A stretch of 48,906 bases of DNA from Chitinophagaceae bacterium (lineage in GTDB: Bacteria; Bacteroidota; Bacteroidia; Chitinophagales; Chitinophagaceae): assembly GCA_947466405.1 (NCBI GenBank), contig CANICR010000004.1, positions 1-48,906 of the forward strand. Direction: 5' to 3'. Below the pieces are notes generated by a model that worked only from the letters and a program-made list of their open reading frames with translations, was not told the DNA's origin and did not search any database. Shown one piece after another: positions 10,504-19,964 of this stretch (position 1 is its first letter; each line of letters begins with the position of its first letter). Made by a program: the position numbers and the translations under genes.

Positions 10504-10558
10504 GGATTCTTATAAGATTGGGTATATTATGAGTATTTTTGCAGTACAAATTATTTAC

Positions 10559-11188
10559 ATGCTGATTAAAAATGCAATTTATACAATTAGTAGTCCGGAA
10601 TTCGAAAAGTGTCCCGTTCCAGACAAGCCGGAATTTGCATTTATAGGAAGAAGCAATGTGGGGAAGTCTTCATTGATTAATATGTTATGTAATAATGATA
10701 AGCTTGCAAAAACATCTGGATCTCCAGGTAAAACGCAATTAATAAATCACTTTGATATAACAAGTAGTTCAAGTAAGGGAGTGATATTTAAATGGTTTTT
10801 AGTTGATCTGCCAGGTTATGGATTTGCTACAGTGAGCCAGCGAAGTAGAAGGCGTTGGGAACAAATGATTGAAAATTATTTAAGAAAGAGGGAAAATTTA
10901 TCCATGGTTTTTGTGCTCATCGATGCTCGTCATTCCCCACAAAAAATAGATTTAGCTTTTTTAGAAAATTTAAAAGTATGGAAAATTTCTTTTTGTCTGG
11001 TTTTTACAAAAAGTGATAAAGAAAATCAACGAACTGTAAGTAAGAATGTGAAAGCTTTTTTAGAAGCTATGAAAAAAACCTGGCAATTTCTTCCACAACA
11101 TTTTGTTACAAGCGCAGTTAAAAAATCCGGAAAAGATAAAATCTTAATTCACATTGAAGAAGTGGTTGATCAATTATTAGAAAAATGA
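10559..11188 (+). CDS. engB: Ribosome-biogenesis GTPase YsxC/EngB (start corrected downstream of the ORF-track start)
   Basis: MLIKNAIYTISSPEFEKCPVPDKPEFAFIGRSNVGKSSLINML; DLPGYGFA; TKSDK. TATTTTTG at 10534-10541 argues against the 10529 start. Confidence 0.93.
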   Translation: MLIKNAIYTISSPEFEKCPVPDKPEFAFIGRSNVGKSSLINMLCNNDKLAKTSGSPGKTQLINHFDITSSSSKGVIFKWFLVDLPGYGFATVSQRSRRRWEQMIENYLRKRENLSMVFVLIDARHSPQKIDLAFLENLKVWKISFCLVFTKSDKENQRTVSKNVKAFLEAMKKTWQFLPQHFVTSAVKKSGKDKILIHIEEVVDQLLEK

Positions 11189-11230
11189 CAGCTTCTAATT
11201 CTTTTGATATCAGCAATTCTATTTGATGGC

Positions 11231-11266
11231 AAAAATAAAAAGGACCAGTCCCTACAACTGATCCTT
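11231..11266 (-). terminator. Rho-independent terminator downstream of the metalloprotease
   Basis: Minus strand AAGGATCAGT-TGTAGGG-ACTGGTCCTT followed by TTTATTTTT. Confidence 0.8.
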
Positions 11267-11289
11267 CAAAACTAAAACCAAAATCTACC

Positions 11290-12867
11290 TTACTGTTTTA
11301 TAATTCTTTTAATTTCTTTCTTTGTTGTTCCAAATAATTCAATGAAATACAATCCGGCTGAGGCATTGCCCATCTCAATTCTATTTGTCCCATTATTACC
11401 CATTCCAGACTTTACGATTCTACCATTTGTGTCAAATATTGTATACTTGTAATTTTCTGTTGCAGTAACTATTGCTTGATTATATACAATGGTTGGAACT
11501 ATAAAAGTAGTTGAGATAACGGGCATTGTTTTTAACGCAATCATATTAGAATAAGCGATTTCTCCTGAAACAGCAATTACTTTTAATCTATAATATCTAG
11601 TTTCTGTTTTATTCACATCATAGTTAATTGCTTTGCTATCTGAATTAGTATTTATTAAATTGCTAAAGTCAATGCCATTTGAAGAGATTTCAATTATTTT
11701 AGTTTCAATGTTTGTATTAGCAATAATATTCCAGCTTAAATTATCTTTACCATCAGTAGAATTACCCATTAAGCTCACCTCGTTAATTCCTAAAGTATTA
11801 GCAACGCCAGTAAATTTATATGCGCCCAAGCTTCCATAATTAGTTGAATTTTCATTACCCGTTCCTTCTAAAATAAAGTAATAAGTTCCAGCATCTAAAA
11901 TGGTATCAATTGAAATATTTAAAGTAGATGGATTGTACGTCTTAATTAAGATTTGTGAATCGTTATACAACGATACTTTTAGATCAAGGTTTGAACTAGA
12001 AAATTGATTATCATAATTATAAGGCATTGCTTCCAAATGAAGATTAGTTTGTTTAGTATAAGTAAATTTAAAAACATCTTTATCAGTATTGTTTGAAATA
12101 ATGCCATCAATAATAAATGAATTATTGTCTTTGTAGCTCATTGCTTGATTTAAATCATCTGAGTAATCATCATTTCTAAATGTAAATCCATTGGCTGAAG
12201 TAATGATACTTAAATTATCCTGCATATTGCCACATCCTGTAGGTATTGGTCCGTTGTTCCATCCTGTAATATTTTTACCATAGCTATTTCCCATGATTGG
12301 AGCCCAGCTAGTTTGGTCATTACCATTTCCAGAATTGTAAGATTCAATTAAATGACAACTTGAATCATATTTAGATTGATGAGCCAATCCAAGTGTGTGA
12401 CCTGTTTCATGACTGCAACATTCTGCAATGTTTTTTACATTATAACCTAATCTGTCAACAAACACGAATGCAGGTGTATTATCACCCCATACAAAAGAAC
12501 CAATAAAAGAAATTCCACCCACATTTTGTTTCCAAGCACTTGTTGGCGTAATGATTACCCTTATTCTTTGATTTGCTGGAGCATTAAAATATACAGATGA
12601 ATCGGTGGTGATATTAACATTAAAAGGTCTAAAATCTTCAGCAACTGAATTGAATATTTCATTGATTTGATTATCTGAAAGGATTGACGCTTCGCACATA
12701 AAGGAATTACCGTTATTCCAGATAGTATTGCTTACAAATTCACCATCAAAATCTAGGTAAATAGTAGCAGTTGCAGAAGGAAAACTATTCAGTGTAGGTA
12801 AGCAAAAGGCAGTACTTGACCAGATGAATAAGAATGAAGTAATTACTTTTTTTGTAAAGTTTTTCAT
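11290..12867 (-). CDS. Secreted metzincin-type zinc metalloprotease with T9SS type-A C-terminal sorting domain
   Basis: CCSHETGHTLGLAHQ zinc site; PPC-like middle region; C-terminal GRIVKSGMGNNGTNRIEMGNASAGLYFIELFGTTKKEIKRIIKQ. Confidence 0.9.
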   Translation of the reverse strand: MKNFTKKVITSFLFIWSSTAFCLPTLNSFPSATATIYLDFDGEFVSNTIWNNGNSFMCEASILSDNQINEIFNSVAEDFRPFNVNITTDSSVYFNAPANQRIRVIITPTSAWKQNVGGISFIGSFVWGDNTPAFVFVDRLGYNVKNIAECCSHETGHTLGLAHQSKYDSSCHLIESYNSGNGNDQTSWAPIMGNSYGKNITGWNNGPIPTGCGNMQDNLSIITSANGFTFRNDDYSDDLNQAMSYKDNNSFIIDGIISNNTDKDVFKFTYTKQTNLHLEAMPYNYDNQFSSSNLDLKVSLYNDSQILIKTYNPSTLNISIDTILDAGTYYFILEGTGNENSTNYGSLGAYKFTGVANTLGINEVSLMGNSTDGKDNLSWNIIANTNIETKIIEISSNGIDFSNLINTNSDSKAINYDVNKTETRYYRLKVIAVSGEIAYSNMIALKTMPVISTTFIVPTIVYNQAIVTATENYKYTIFDTNGRIVKSGMGNNGTNRIEMGNASAGLYFIELFGTTKKEIKRIIKQ

Positions 12868-12926
12868 TTTGGTAGGGTTTTCGAATGATCGAAATGGATT
12901 AGGATTTAGGTACTTGGGTATTCGTA

Positions 12927-13382
12927 TTAATAACTACAATCTTGTAAGATATTTTTAAGTTCTATTTTATTTAATTGATAATTATTAGCAATGTTTTTAG
13001 AAATCATATATCCATCTTCAGCATCAGTACTTATTATTCTGCCAACATATGATTCGCTTTTATCAGTAAGTACAATTTTAGATAATTGAAAAATAGCATT
13101 TCCAAATTCTACAGATTTTATCAATAATGTTTGTTGAGTATTATTTACTGCTTGATTACTTAGTACAATACCTTTAAAAATAAAATCTTCACTAAAAGTT
13201 ACTGATATTATATTCCCTGCTTTTGCATTCATTAATTCAGAAAATAGTTCCTGATGTATGCTTACAGAATTGGGTTGTGTTGCAAATATTTCTTTTTTGA
13301 TTGAAGTGGTTTCCTGAGAGAATCCAAGAAAACTGTTGAGGGTAAATAACAACATTACTGTTGTTGCATAAATAGGGTTCAT
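12927..13382 (-). CDS. Small secreted protein of unknown function upstream of the metalloprotease
   Basis: Signal peptide; 151 aa; same strand, 59 bp before the protease start; C-terminus ILQDCSY. Confidence 0.7.
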   Translation of the reverse strand: MNPIYATTVMLLFTLNSFLGFSQETTSIKKEIFATQPNSVSIHQELFSELMNAKAGNIISVTFSEDFIFKGIVLSNQAVNNTQQTLLIKSVEFGNAIFQLSKIVLTDKSESYVGRIISTDAEDGYMISKNIANNYQLNKIELKNILQDCSY

Positions 13383-13597
13383 TGTTACGGTTTTTATAGG
13401 GTATGGATACGATTCTGACTATAAAACGCGTAGTAATTACTTTTTAGTATGTGTTAGGTAAATAAATATTAGTCATTTTTTAAAAAAATCTATAAAAATG
13501 AAATAAATGCAATATGTATTATATAGATATACAATTATTTATTAAATACATTATAAATAAAAATAATAAAAATAAGTTTCTTAATTTTATTTAGCAA

Positions 13598-13987
13598 TTA
13601 AAGAAATCGATCAGAAATTTCAGGAGGAGGTTTCATGCAGGTTTCATTTTTAGCAAACCATTTATATCTATTATTTGATATAAACTCATATAAATAATTC
13701 CTTATTTTTTCTGGAATCAGTATCAGTATATATAGCCACTTGATATATAGAGGAAGTTTCTTTGTTATTCTTAAAACAGCTGTTGATTTAGTATAAAATT
13801 TTCCATTTTCTAATAGCAGAAACGAATTTATTGAGGTATGTAAAAGCTTGTTTTCAGCTAATATTGATTGCCCTATTTCACTTTGAATGGATACGAAATG
13901 AAAATTTTTACTCCGGTCATACTTAATGAGCAATGAGACCATTTTTATACACAAAGTGCAATAACCATCAAAGAATATTATCGACAT
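13598..13987 (-). CDS. DCC1-like thiol-disulfide oxidoreductase family protein
   Basis: MSIIFFDGYCTLCIKMV with DGxCxxC motif near the N-terminus. Confidence 0.8.
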   Translation of the reverse strand: MSIIFFDGYCTLCIKMVSLLIKYDRSKNFHFVSIQSEIGQSILAENKLLHTSINSFLLLENGKFYTKSTAVLRITKKLPLYIKWLYILILIPEKIRNYLYEFISNNRYKWFAKNETCMKPPPEISDRFL

Positions 13988-14000
13988 TTTAATTAGGGGT

Positions 14001-14028
14001 AAAAAAAATGGCAGAATATTTCTGCCAT
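14001..14028 (-). terminator. Rho-independent terminator downstream of the acyltransferase gene
   Basis: Minus strand ATGGCAGA-AATAT-TCTGCCAT followed by eight T. Confidence 0.85.
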
Positions 14029-14047
14029 ATAAGTAAAAAAGTTATAA

Positions 14048-15277
14048 TTAAACCAGCATCGTAACTGGGTTTTCTATGAATTTTTTTAAAGTTTGTAGGA
14101 AAGAAGCGGCAACAGCACCATCTACACTTCTATGGTCACAACTCAAAGTAACTTTCATTACATTAGTTACATCAAATCCACTTTCTTTTTTAACTACCAC
14201 TTCTTTTATTTTACCAACAGCAAGTATGCAGGAATCTGGAGGATTTATGATGGCGGTAAATTCTTCAATATCCATCATTCCAAGATTAGAAATAGTGAAA
14301 GTATTGCCACTAAATTCTGCCGGTTGAATTTTTTTATCTTTAGCTTTTGTATATAAACTTTTTGTTTCAGCGGCTATTTGTGATAATGATTTTTGATCCG
14401 CGAATTTTATTACAGGAACAATCAATCCGTCTGGCATTGCCACAGCAGAACCAATGTGAATATGATGGTTACGGCGAATGAAATCATTCATCCAGCTACT
14501 GTTTACATCGGGATGTTGACGCAACGCTGCTGCTGAAGCTTTGATGATCATATCATTGAACGAAACCTTTACTGGACTGATATCATTTATTGAAACTCTC
14601 GCTAACATAGCATTATCCATATTGATTTCCATCGTCAGATAAAAATGAGGCGCAGTGAACATACTTTCGCTTAGTCTTCTTGCAATAGTTTTACGCATTT
14701 GAGTTAGTGTGATATCTGTATATCCTTCCTCTCCATTTGCAATAAAATTAATAACCGGAGCAACAGTTTCTTTTCTATCAGCAGAAGTCGGACTATAATT
14801 ATCAATATCTTTTTTAATTACCCTGCCACCATCTCCACTTCCCGATAATTTTGTAATATCAATACCTTTATCAGCTGCAATTTTTTTTGCTAATGGGGAT
14901 GCTTTTATTCTTTCATCATCATTGGTTGTTAAATTATTTTCTGATTGAATAGGTTGACTCATTGAAGGTGCAGCTTTTACCTCTTCTTTTGTAGATGCAG
15001 AAGTAGGCATTTCTGTAAGAAGTGATTTAAAATCTTCCCCTTCTTTACCAACTACGGCCAATATGCCATCAACTACTACAGCATTACCAGCATCAACACC
15101 AATATGAAGCAATACGCCCTCATTATAACTCTCAAGTTCCATAGTGGCTTTATCAGTTTCCACATCAGCTAAAACGTCACCTGGTTTTATTTTATCACCC
15201 ACTTTTTTATTCCAAGCAATAATTTTTCCTTCAGTCATCGTATCGCTCAAACGGGGCATTCTTATTACCTCAGCCAT
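14048..15277 (-). CDS. Dihydrolipoamide acetyltransferase (E2) of the pyruvate dehydrogenase complex
   Basis: Lipoyl domain MPRLSDTMTEGKI...DVETDKATMELES; E3-binding KASPLAKKIAADKGIDI; catalytic LSCDHRSVDGAVAASFL. Confidence 0.94.
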   Translation of the reverse strand: MAEVIRMPRLSDTMTEGKIIAWNKKVGDKIKPGDVLADVETDKATMELESYNEGVLLHIGVDAGNAVVVDGILAVVGKEGEDFKSLLTEMPTSASTKEEVKAAPSMSQPIQSENNLTTNDDERIKASPLAKKIAADKGIDITKLSGSGDGGRVIKKDIDNYSPTSADRKETVAPVINFIANGEEGYTDITLTQMRKTIARRLSESMFTAPHFYLTMEINMDNAMLARVSINDISPVKVSFNDMIIKASAAALRQHPDVNSSWMNDFIRRNHHIHIGSAVAMPDGLIVPVIKFADQKSLSQIAAETKSLYTKAKDKKIQPAEFSGNTFTISNLGMMDIEEFTAIINPPDSCILAVGKIKEVVVKKESGFDVTNVMKVTLSCDHRSVDGAVAASFLQTLKKFIENPVTMLV

Positions 15278-15391
15278 ATTTTCTGGTATTTAATAATTTG
15301 AAACTCGAAATTAATGCAAAATGGGGAAATTCAACTATTAGAATTGATTAGTTATTTTTCATTTTTTAGAAAACGTTTAAAAAAAGGACGC

Positions 15392-17167
15392 TTATAGCTC
15401 TAATTTTAGTTTTTCCTTTAATTCTTTGATAAAAGGATATTGCTCAGAAAGTATTTTATACAGCTCTTTATTCCCAATAGTCTTTATTTCAGCATTCTTT
15501 TCAGATTCTTTTTCTTCAATTGTTAACTGATATTTTATCAATTTATTATTAAAGAATTGTTGTAAATGGTCAATTAAATTAACCCGCTCTGATTCAATAA
15601 ACTTTAGTTGAATATTACTTTCAGTGATTATATTAAATGAGTTATCATCAACAATTAATAATGTGGCTAGTTTGAAATTAGTAACGGCTGAATGATTTTT
15701 ATTATTGATAAGCTTTTCAATATAGGATTCCCATGCTTGATTTAATAAAGGTATATCTAATACTCGCTTAATAAGCGGCTGATCATTTTTATTAGCCAGC
15801 TGTTGACGAATCTTAGATAATGAACCTAGTTTAGTTGTATTATTATCTGTAATTGTTTTTGTTGGAATGGCACTAGTATTCTGAATCTCAATATGATTAG
15901 GCGCAGACTCTATTACTAATTTTGCTGCGGTTGGTTTTTCTAATTTTATAGTTACCTTTTTTTGGCTGTTATCATTGATTGCAATAACGGGCAATGATTT
16001 AAAGGATATTGCTTTAGCGGAGTCAGTTATTTTTTTTTTTGAAATGCCTTCTTCATTTATTGTCAACTCTAATGCTTGCTTCAAGTAGCTAAGCTTTATC
16101 AACAAAAGTTCAATATGTAATTTCTTGTTTCTTGATTGCTTGTATTGAATGATGCCTTCGCTGATGATGTTTAATGAAGTGATAAGCCAGCCTGTGTCAG
16201 TATTTTTTGCATTTTCCAAATATTTAGGTTTAAAATCATCGGCAACTTCCAATAATACAGTTGCTTTTGGATCTTTACAAACCATAATATTTCTAATAAA
16301 CTCTGCGAACCCTTCCAGAAGCGCATCACCTTCAAATCCTTTTTGATTGATTTCATCAAATAAAAGCAGGGCATCAGCAACCTGTTGTTGATATGCGTAT
16401 TCTAATAATTTGAAATAATAATCTTCATCAAGAATATTTAAGTGCTCCAGTGTATTTAAATAAGTTAGGTTACCTCCAGTAAAACTAACTATCTTATCAA
16501 GTATACTCAAGGCATCTCTTAAACAACCTTCACTTTTTTGAGCAATCACATGTAATCCTGCTTTTTCGGCACTAATTTTTTCTTTTTGGGTGATATATTC
16601 TAAATGTTCAACTGTGTCATTTGTGGTAATTCTTTTAAAATCAAATATCTGGCATCGACTTAAAATCGTTGGAAGTATTTTATGTTTTTCAGTAGTAGCT
16701 AAGATAAATATGGCATAGGGTGGTGGTTCCTCTAATGTTTTTAAAAAAGCATTAAAGGCATTGGTACTAAGCATATGAACCTCATCAACAATATATACTT
16801 TGTAGGCACCTGCCTGTGGAGCAAATCTTACTTGATCAACTAATGCTCGAATATCTTCAACAGAATTATTGCTTGCTGCATCCAGTTCATGCACATTAAA
16901 TGAACTGCCATTATCAAAAGAAATACAGCTATTACATTTATTACAAGCTTCTCCATCTTTATCTTTATGCTCACAGTTGATTGTCTTTGCCAGGATTCTG
17001 GCACAAGTTGTTTTTCCAACACCCCTAGGTCCACAAAATAAAAAAGCATGAGCTAATTGATTATTATTAATGGCATTTTTAAGGGTAGTTGTAATATGAG
17101 ATTGACCAATTACGGTTGTAAAGTTTTGTGGCCTGTATTTTCTCGCTGAAACAATAAATTTATCCAT
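15392..17167 (-). CDS. dnaX: DNA polymerase III subunit tau (and possibly gamma)
   Basis: KYRPQNFTTVIGQSHITTTLKNAI; GPRGVGKTTCARILAKTINC; zinc module; LEEPPPYAIFILATTEKHKILPTILSRCQ. Confidence 0.97.
   Translation of the reverse strand: MDKFIVSARKYRPQNFTTVIGQSHITTTLKNAINNNQLAHAFLFCGPRGVGKTTCARILAKTINCEHKDKDGEACNKCNSCISFDNGSSFNVHELDAASNNSVEDIRALVDQVRFAPQAGAYKVYIVDEVHMLSTNAFNAFLKTLEEPPPYAIFILATTEKHKILPTILSRCQIFDFKRITTNDTVEHLEYITQKEKISAEKAGLHVIAQKSEGCLRDALSILDKIVSFTGGNLTYLNTLEHLNILDEDYYFKLLEYAYQQQVADALLLFDEINQKGFEGDALLEGFAEFIRNIMVCKDPKATVLLEVADDFKPKYLENAKNTDTGWLITSLNIISEGIIQYKQSRNKKLHIELLLIKLSYLKQALELTINEEGISKKKITDSAKAISFKSLPVIAINDNSQKKVTIKLEKPTAAKLVIESAPNHIEIQNTSAIPTKTITDNNTTKLGSLSKIRQQLANKNDQPLIKRVLDIPLLNQAWESYIEKLINNKNHSAVTNFKLATLLIVDDNSFNIITESNIQLKFIESERVNLIDHLQQFFNNKLIKYQLTIEEKESEKNAEIKTIGNKELYKILSEQYPFIKELKEKLKLEL
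16030..16040 (-). promoter_or_regulatory. A11 homopolymer in dnaX (candidate slippage site)
   Basis: Minus strand TC-A11-TAACTGACT; codons TCA AAA AAA AAA ATA (S376-I380). Confidence 0.6.
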
Positions 17168-17225
17168 AATAATAAGATGCTCGGGTATTTGATTGATCCC
17201 TCAAATTTAATTCTTTAATTGTACA

Positions 17226-18395
17226 CTAAGACAAAATTGGATGCCTTTTAAAAGGGATTGTTTTATCAAATATATATCTAAACGTAGTAAGCTTTCTCGA
17301 AATGAATACTTCGCCCAAATTTTGGGCAATATTCAACATTTTAGGATTAAAGTCGCCAATCCATTGCATTTCATAAGAGGTATACTGAATTTTATCAGAT
17401 TGTATTATTTTAGCAGATTCAGCAATTAAAAATGCATCGACCCCAATCCCCTGAAATTCCGGCACGATTCCAAAAACCAACCCTGTAAATTTGGTATTTT
17501 TTTTAAATCGCTTCATCCATAAAAAGTACAACTTTTGAAGTAACCCAAATTTCCCATTTAAATGTTTGAACCATTGATTTAAATCAGGCAAGTTGATGAA
17601 AATAGCGATGGGGCTATTTTTATAATACGCAAACCAGATTATCTTTTCATCCATGACTGGTTTCATTTTATTGAACATCAACAACACTTGTTCATTGGAA
17701 AGCTCTTTTAATCCACCATGTCCAGCCCATGCTTTATTATATACTTCAGCAAAGTCTAAAGCATATTTATCTAAATCATTTTTCTTTAAATGAGTTGCGC
17801 TATAGTTCTTGTCAATTGCTAAAGAATCATGCCTTTCCCAAATTTTAGGTTGTAAAGGCTTTTTCGGATTCATGCCCATGCAAATTTGGTTATAAAATTC
17901 TTGAAAACCATATGACTCAAACAGTTGTTTGTAATAAGGCGGATTGTAATTCATACAATACATTGGCTCATGAAATCCTTCAGTGACTAGTCCCCACCAA
18001 CGATCTCTTTCTCCAAAATTAATTGGGCCATCCATTATTTCAAATTTTTCATTGATTAACCAATGTTTAGCGTTGTCAAATAATAAATCTGCCGCTTCTT
18101 GATTATTAATGCATTCAAAAAAGCCGATTCCTCCCGTGGCTAATTCGTCTCCCTTATTCTTGTATTTTTTATGATGGAATGCAGCGATTCTTCCAATAAG
18201 ATTTCCATTTTCGTCTTTCAGAATCCATCGTTGAGCTTTGCCAAAACGAAAAGACTTATTTTTTTTATTGTTAAATACATCTTCAATATCCTTGTTGAGC
18301 GGTTGTATCCATTGAGGATTTTTTTTGTAAATAGTTAAAGGCACTTTTAAAAAAAGAGCACAATCTGATTTATCAATTACCGGAAATATTTGCAT
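17226..18395 (-). CDS. GNAT-like / uncharacterised acyltransferase-type protein
   Basis: About 390 aa with NAT-like ILKDENGNLIGRIAAFHHKKYKNKGDELATGGIGFFECINNQEAADLLFDNAKHWL; common Bacteroidota family. Confidence 0.65.
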   Translation of the reverse strand: MQIFPVIDKSDCALFLKVPLTIYKKNPQWIQPLNKDIEDVFNNKKNKSFRFGKAQRWILKDENGNLIGRIAAFHHKKYKNKGDELATGGIGFFECINNQEAADLLFDNAKHWLINEKFEIMDGPINFGERDRWWGLVTEGFHEPMYCMNYNPPYYKQLFESYGFQEFYNQICMGMNPKKPLQPKIWERHDSLAIDKNYSATHLKKNDLDKYALDFAEVYNKAWAGHGGLKELSNEQVLLMFNKMKPVMDEKIIWFAYYKNSPIAIFINLPDLNQWFKHLNGKFGLLQKLYFLWMKRFKKNTKFTGLVFGIVPEFQGIGVDAFLIAESAKIIQSDKIQYTSYEMQWIGDFNPKMLNIAQNLGEVFISRKLTTFRYIFDKTIPFKRHPILS

Positions 18396-18423
18396 GGAAT
18401 AAAAATAAATTTAATGACAAAAA

Positions 18424-19308
18424 TTAAGAAATATCTTTTCGCATTTGATTGGCAGTTTGACTACTTCCATCATGACTCCATCCTGGGGGCATAAATAGAT
18501 ACTTCATTTTATTTAAAAAAGATGTTTTTTTTGAAAGATCTTTAATGAGGGCAATCCATTCATGAAAAATAATATGAAATGGATTATTTGATTTTAATGC
18601 AGGTTTCGTTAAGCCATATTTCACTGGCTCTGTTGATAATTCTTCTTGAAAAGTTCCAAATAATTTATCCCAAATAATTAAACACATGCCCATATTTTTA
18701 TCAAGATAAATAATATTACTAGCGTGATGAACTCTATGATGAGAGGGACTAACAAATAAAACCTCAAACCATTTTGGCATTTTTTTGACATATTGTGTAT
18801 GAACCAAAATCCCATAAGTTTGAGTGACTGCATACATAAATACAATATCCATTGGATGAAATCCTAAAAAAACAATAGGAATAAAATATATAAAACGATA
18901 CACAGGCTGCAAGGCTGAAGAACGGAATCCGGTAGATAAATTAAATTCTTCAGAAGAATGATGCGTAACGTGCACAGCCCAAAAGATTCTACAATAGTGA
19001 TCAATTCTATGTTGAAAATAAAAAGCCATATCCTCTAAAATGAAAAGTAAAAACCAGTATAATAAATGGTTTTCTATTGTATAGATTCGATGTTGGTAAC
19101 ACCATAGGAGTATACTTAAATAGAAGATTGTTCGAAGCGTAAGGTCAAGGCTTGCATTAAATAACGTTAGAAATATATTTTCAATAGTGCTCCTTAAAGA
19201 ATAATATTTATGCTGGTGCCAGTTGCTTATAATGATTTCAGTGCCTATAAGAATGGTATACAAAGGAATCGAAAATAAAATAAATAATGTTTCTTTGGCT
19301 GTATCCAA
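18424..19308 (-). CDS. Sterol desaturase / fatty-acid hydroxylase family membrane protein
   Basis: His clusters QHRIDHY, HVTHHSSE, HHRVHHASN. Confidence 0.9.
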   Translation of the reverse strand: MDTAKETLFILFSIPLYTILIGTEIIISNWHQHKYYSLRSTIENIFLTLFNASLDLTLRTIFYLSILLWCYQHRIYTIENHLLYWFLLFILEDMAFYFQHRIDHYCRIFWAVHVTHHSSEEFNLSTGFRSSALQPVYRFIYFIPIVFLGFHPMDIVFMYAVTQTYGILVHTQYVKKMPKWFEVLFVSPSHHRVHHASNIIYLDKNMGMCLIIWDKLFGTFQEELSTEPVKYGLTKPALKSNNPFHIIFHEWIALIKDLSKKTSFLNKMKYLFMPPGWSHDGSSQTANQMRKDIS

Positions 19309-19330
19309 AATAGTGTAAGTTGATAGTTGT

Positions 19331-19891
19331 TTAAACAGCCATTATTTCTTTTTCTTTTGCAACAAGATGCTTCTCTATAAGTAAAATAAATTTATCGGTG
19401 GTTTCTTGTGCTTCTTTTTCTCCGTCTTTACATTGATCTTCACTCAGGCCGTCCTTTTGTAATTTTTTAATTTGTTCGATAATATCTCTTCGAATATTTC
19501 TAATAGAAATTTTAGCATTTTCACCTTCCCCGTTACATCTCTTTACTAATTCTTTTCTTCTTTCTTCAGTTAATGGAGGTAAAAAAAGTCTAATTGTATT
19601 ACCATCATTTTGTGGAGTGATACCAATATTTGCTGCCATGATTCCTTTTTCAATAGATTGCAACATGGCCTTTTCCCATGGCTGAATGGATATAGTTCTG
19701 GCATCTAGTACTGTAACATTTGCAGCCTGGTTCAATGGAGTAGGATTGCCGTAATAATCAACCGATATTCCTTCTAGCATTGATGGGGAAGCTTTGCCGG
19801 CTCTTATTTTTGCTAATTCAGCTTCTAAATGGTTAATCGCTTTTCCCATGGAAGCATTTTCTTCTGCTAGTATTTGTTGGATGTCTGACAT
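19331..19891 (-). CDS. frr: Ribosome recycling factor
   Basis: LEAELAKIRAGKASPSMLEGISVDYYGNPTPLNQAANVTVLDARTISIQPWE. Confidence 0.97.
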   Translation of the reverse strand: MSDIQQILAEENASMGKAINHLEAELAKIRAGKASPSMLEGISVDYYGNPTPLNQAANVTVLDARTISIQPWEKAMLQSIEKGIMAANIGITPQNDGNTIRLFLPPLTEERRKELVKRCNGEGENAKISIRNIRRDIIEQIKKLQKDGLSEDQCKDGEKEAQETTDKFILLIEKHLVAKEKEIMAV

Positions 19892-19964
19892 AATGTTATA
19901 AGTTATTTACAAATCTATAAAAACACAATTTATAATTAATTATTTTAAGTAAAAAAGTTCAAAC

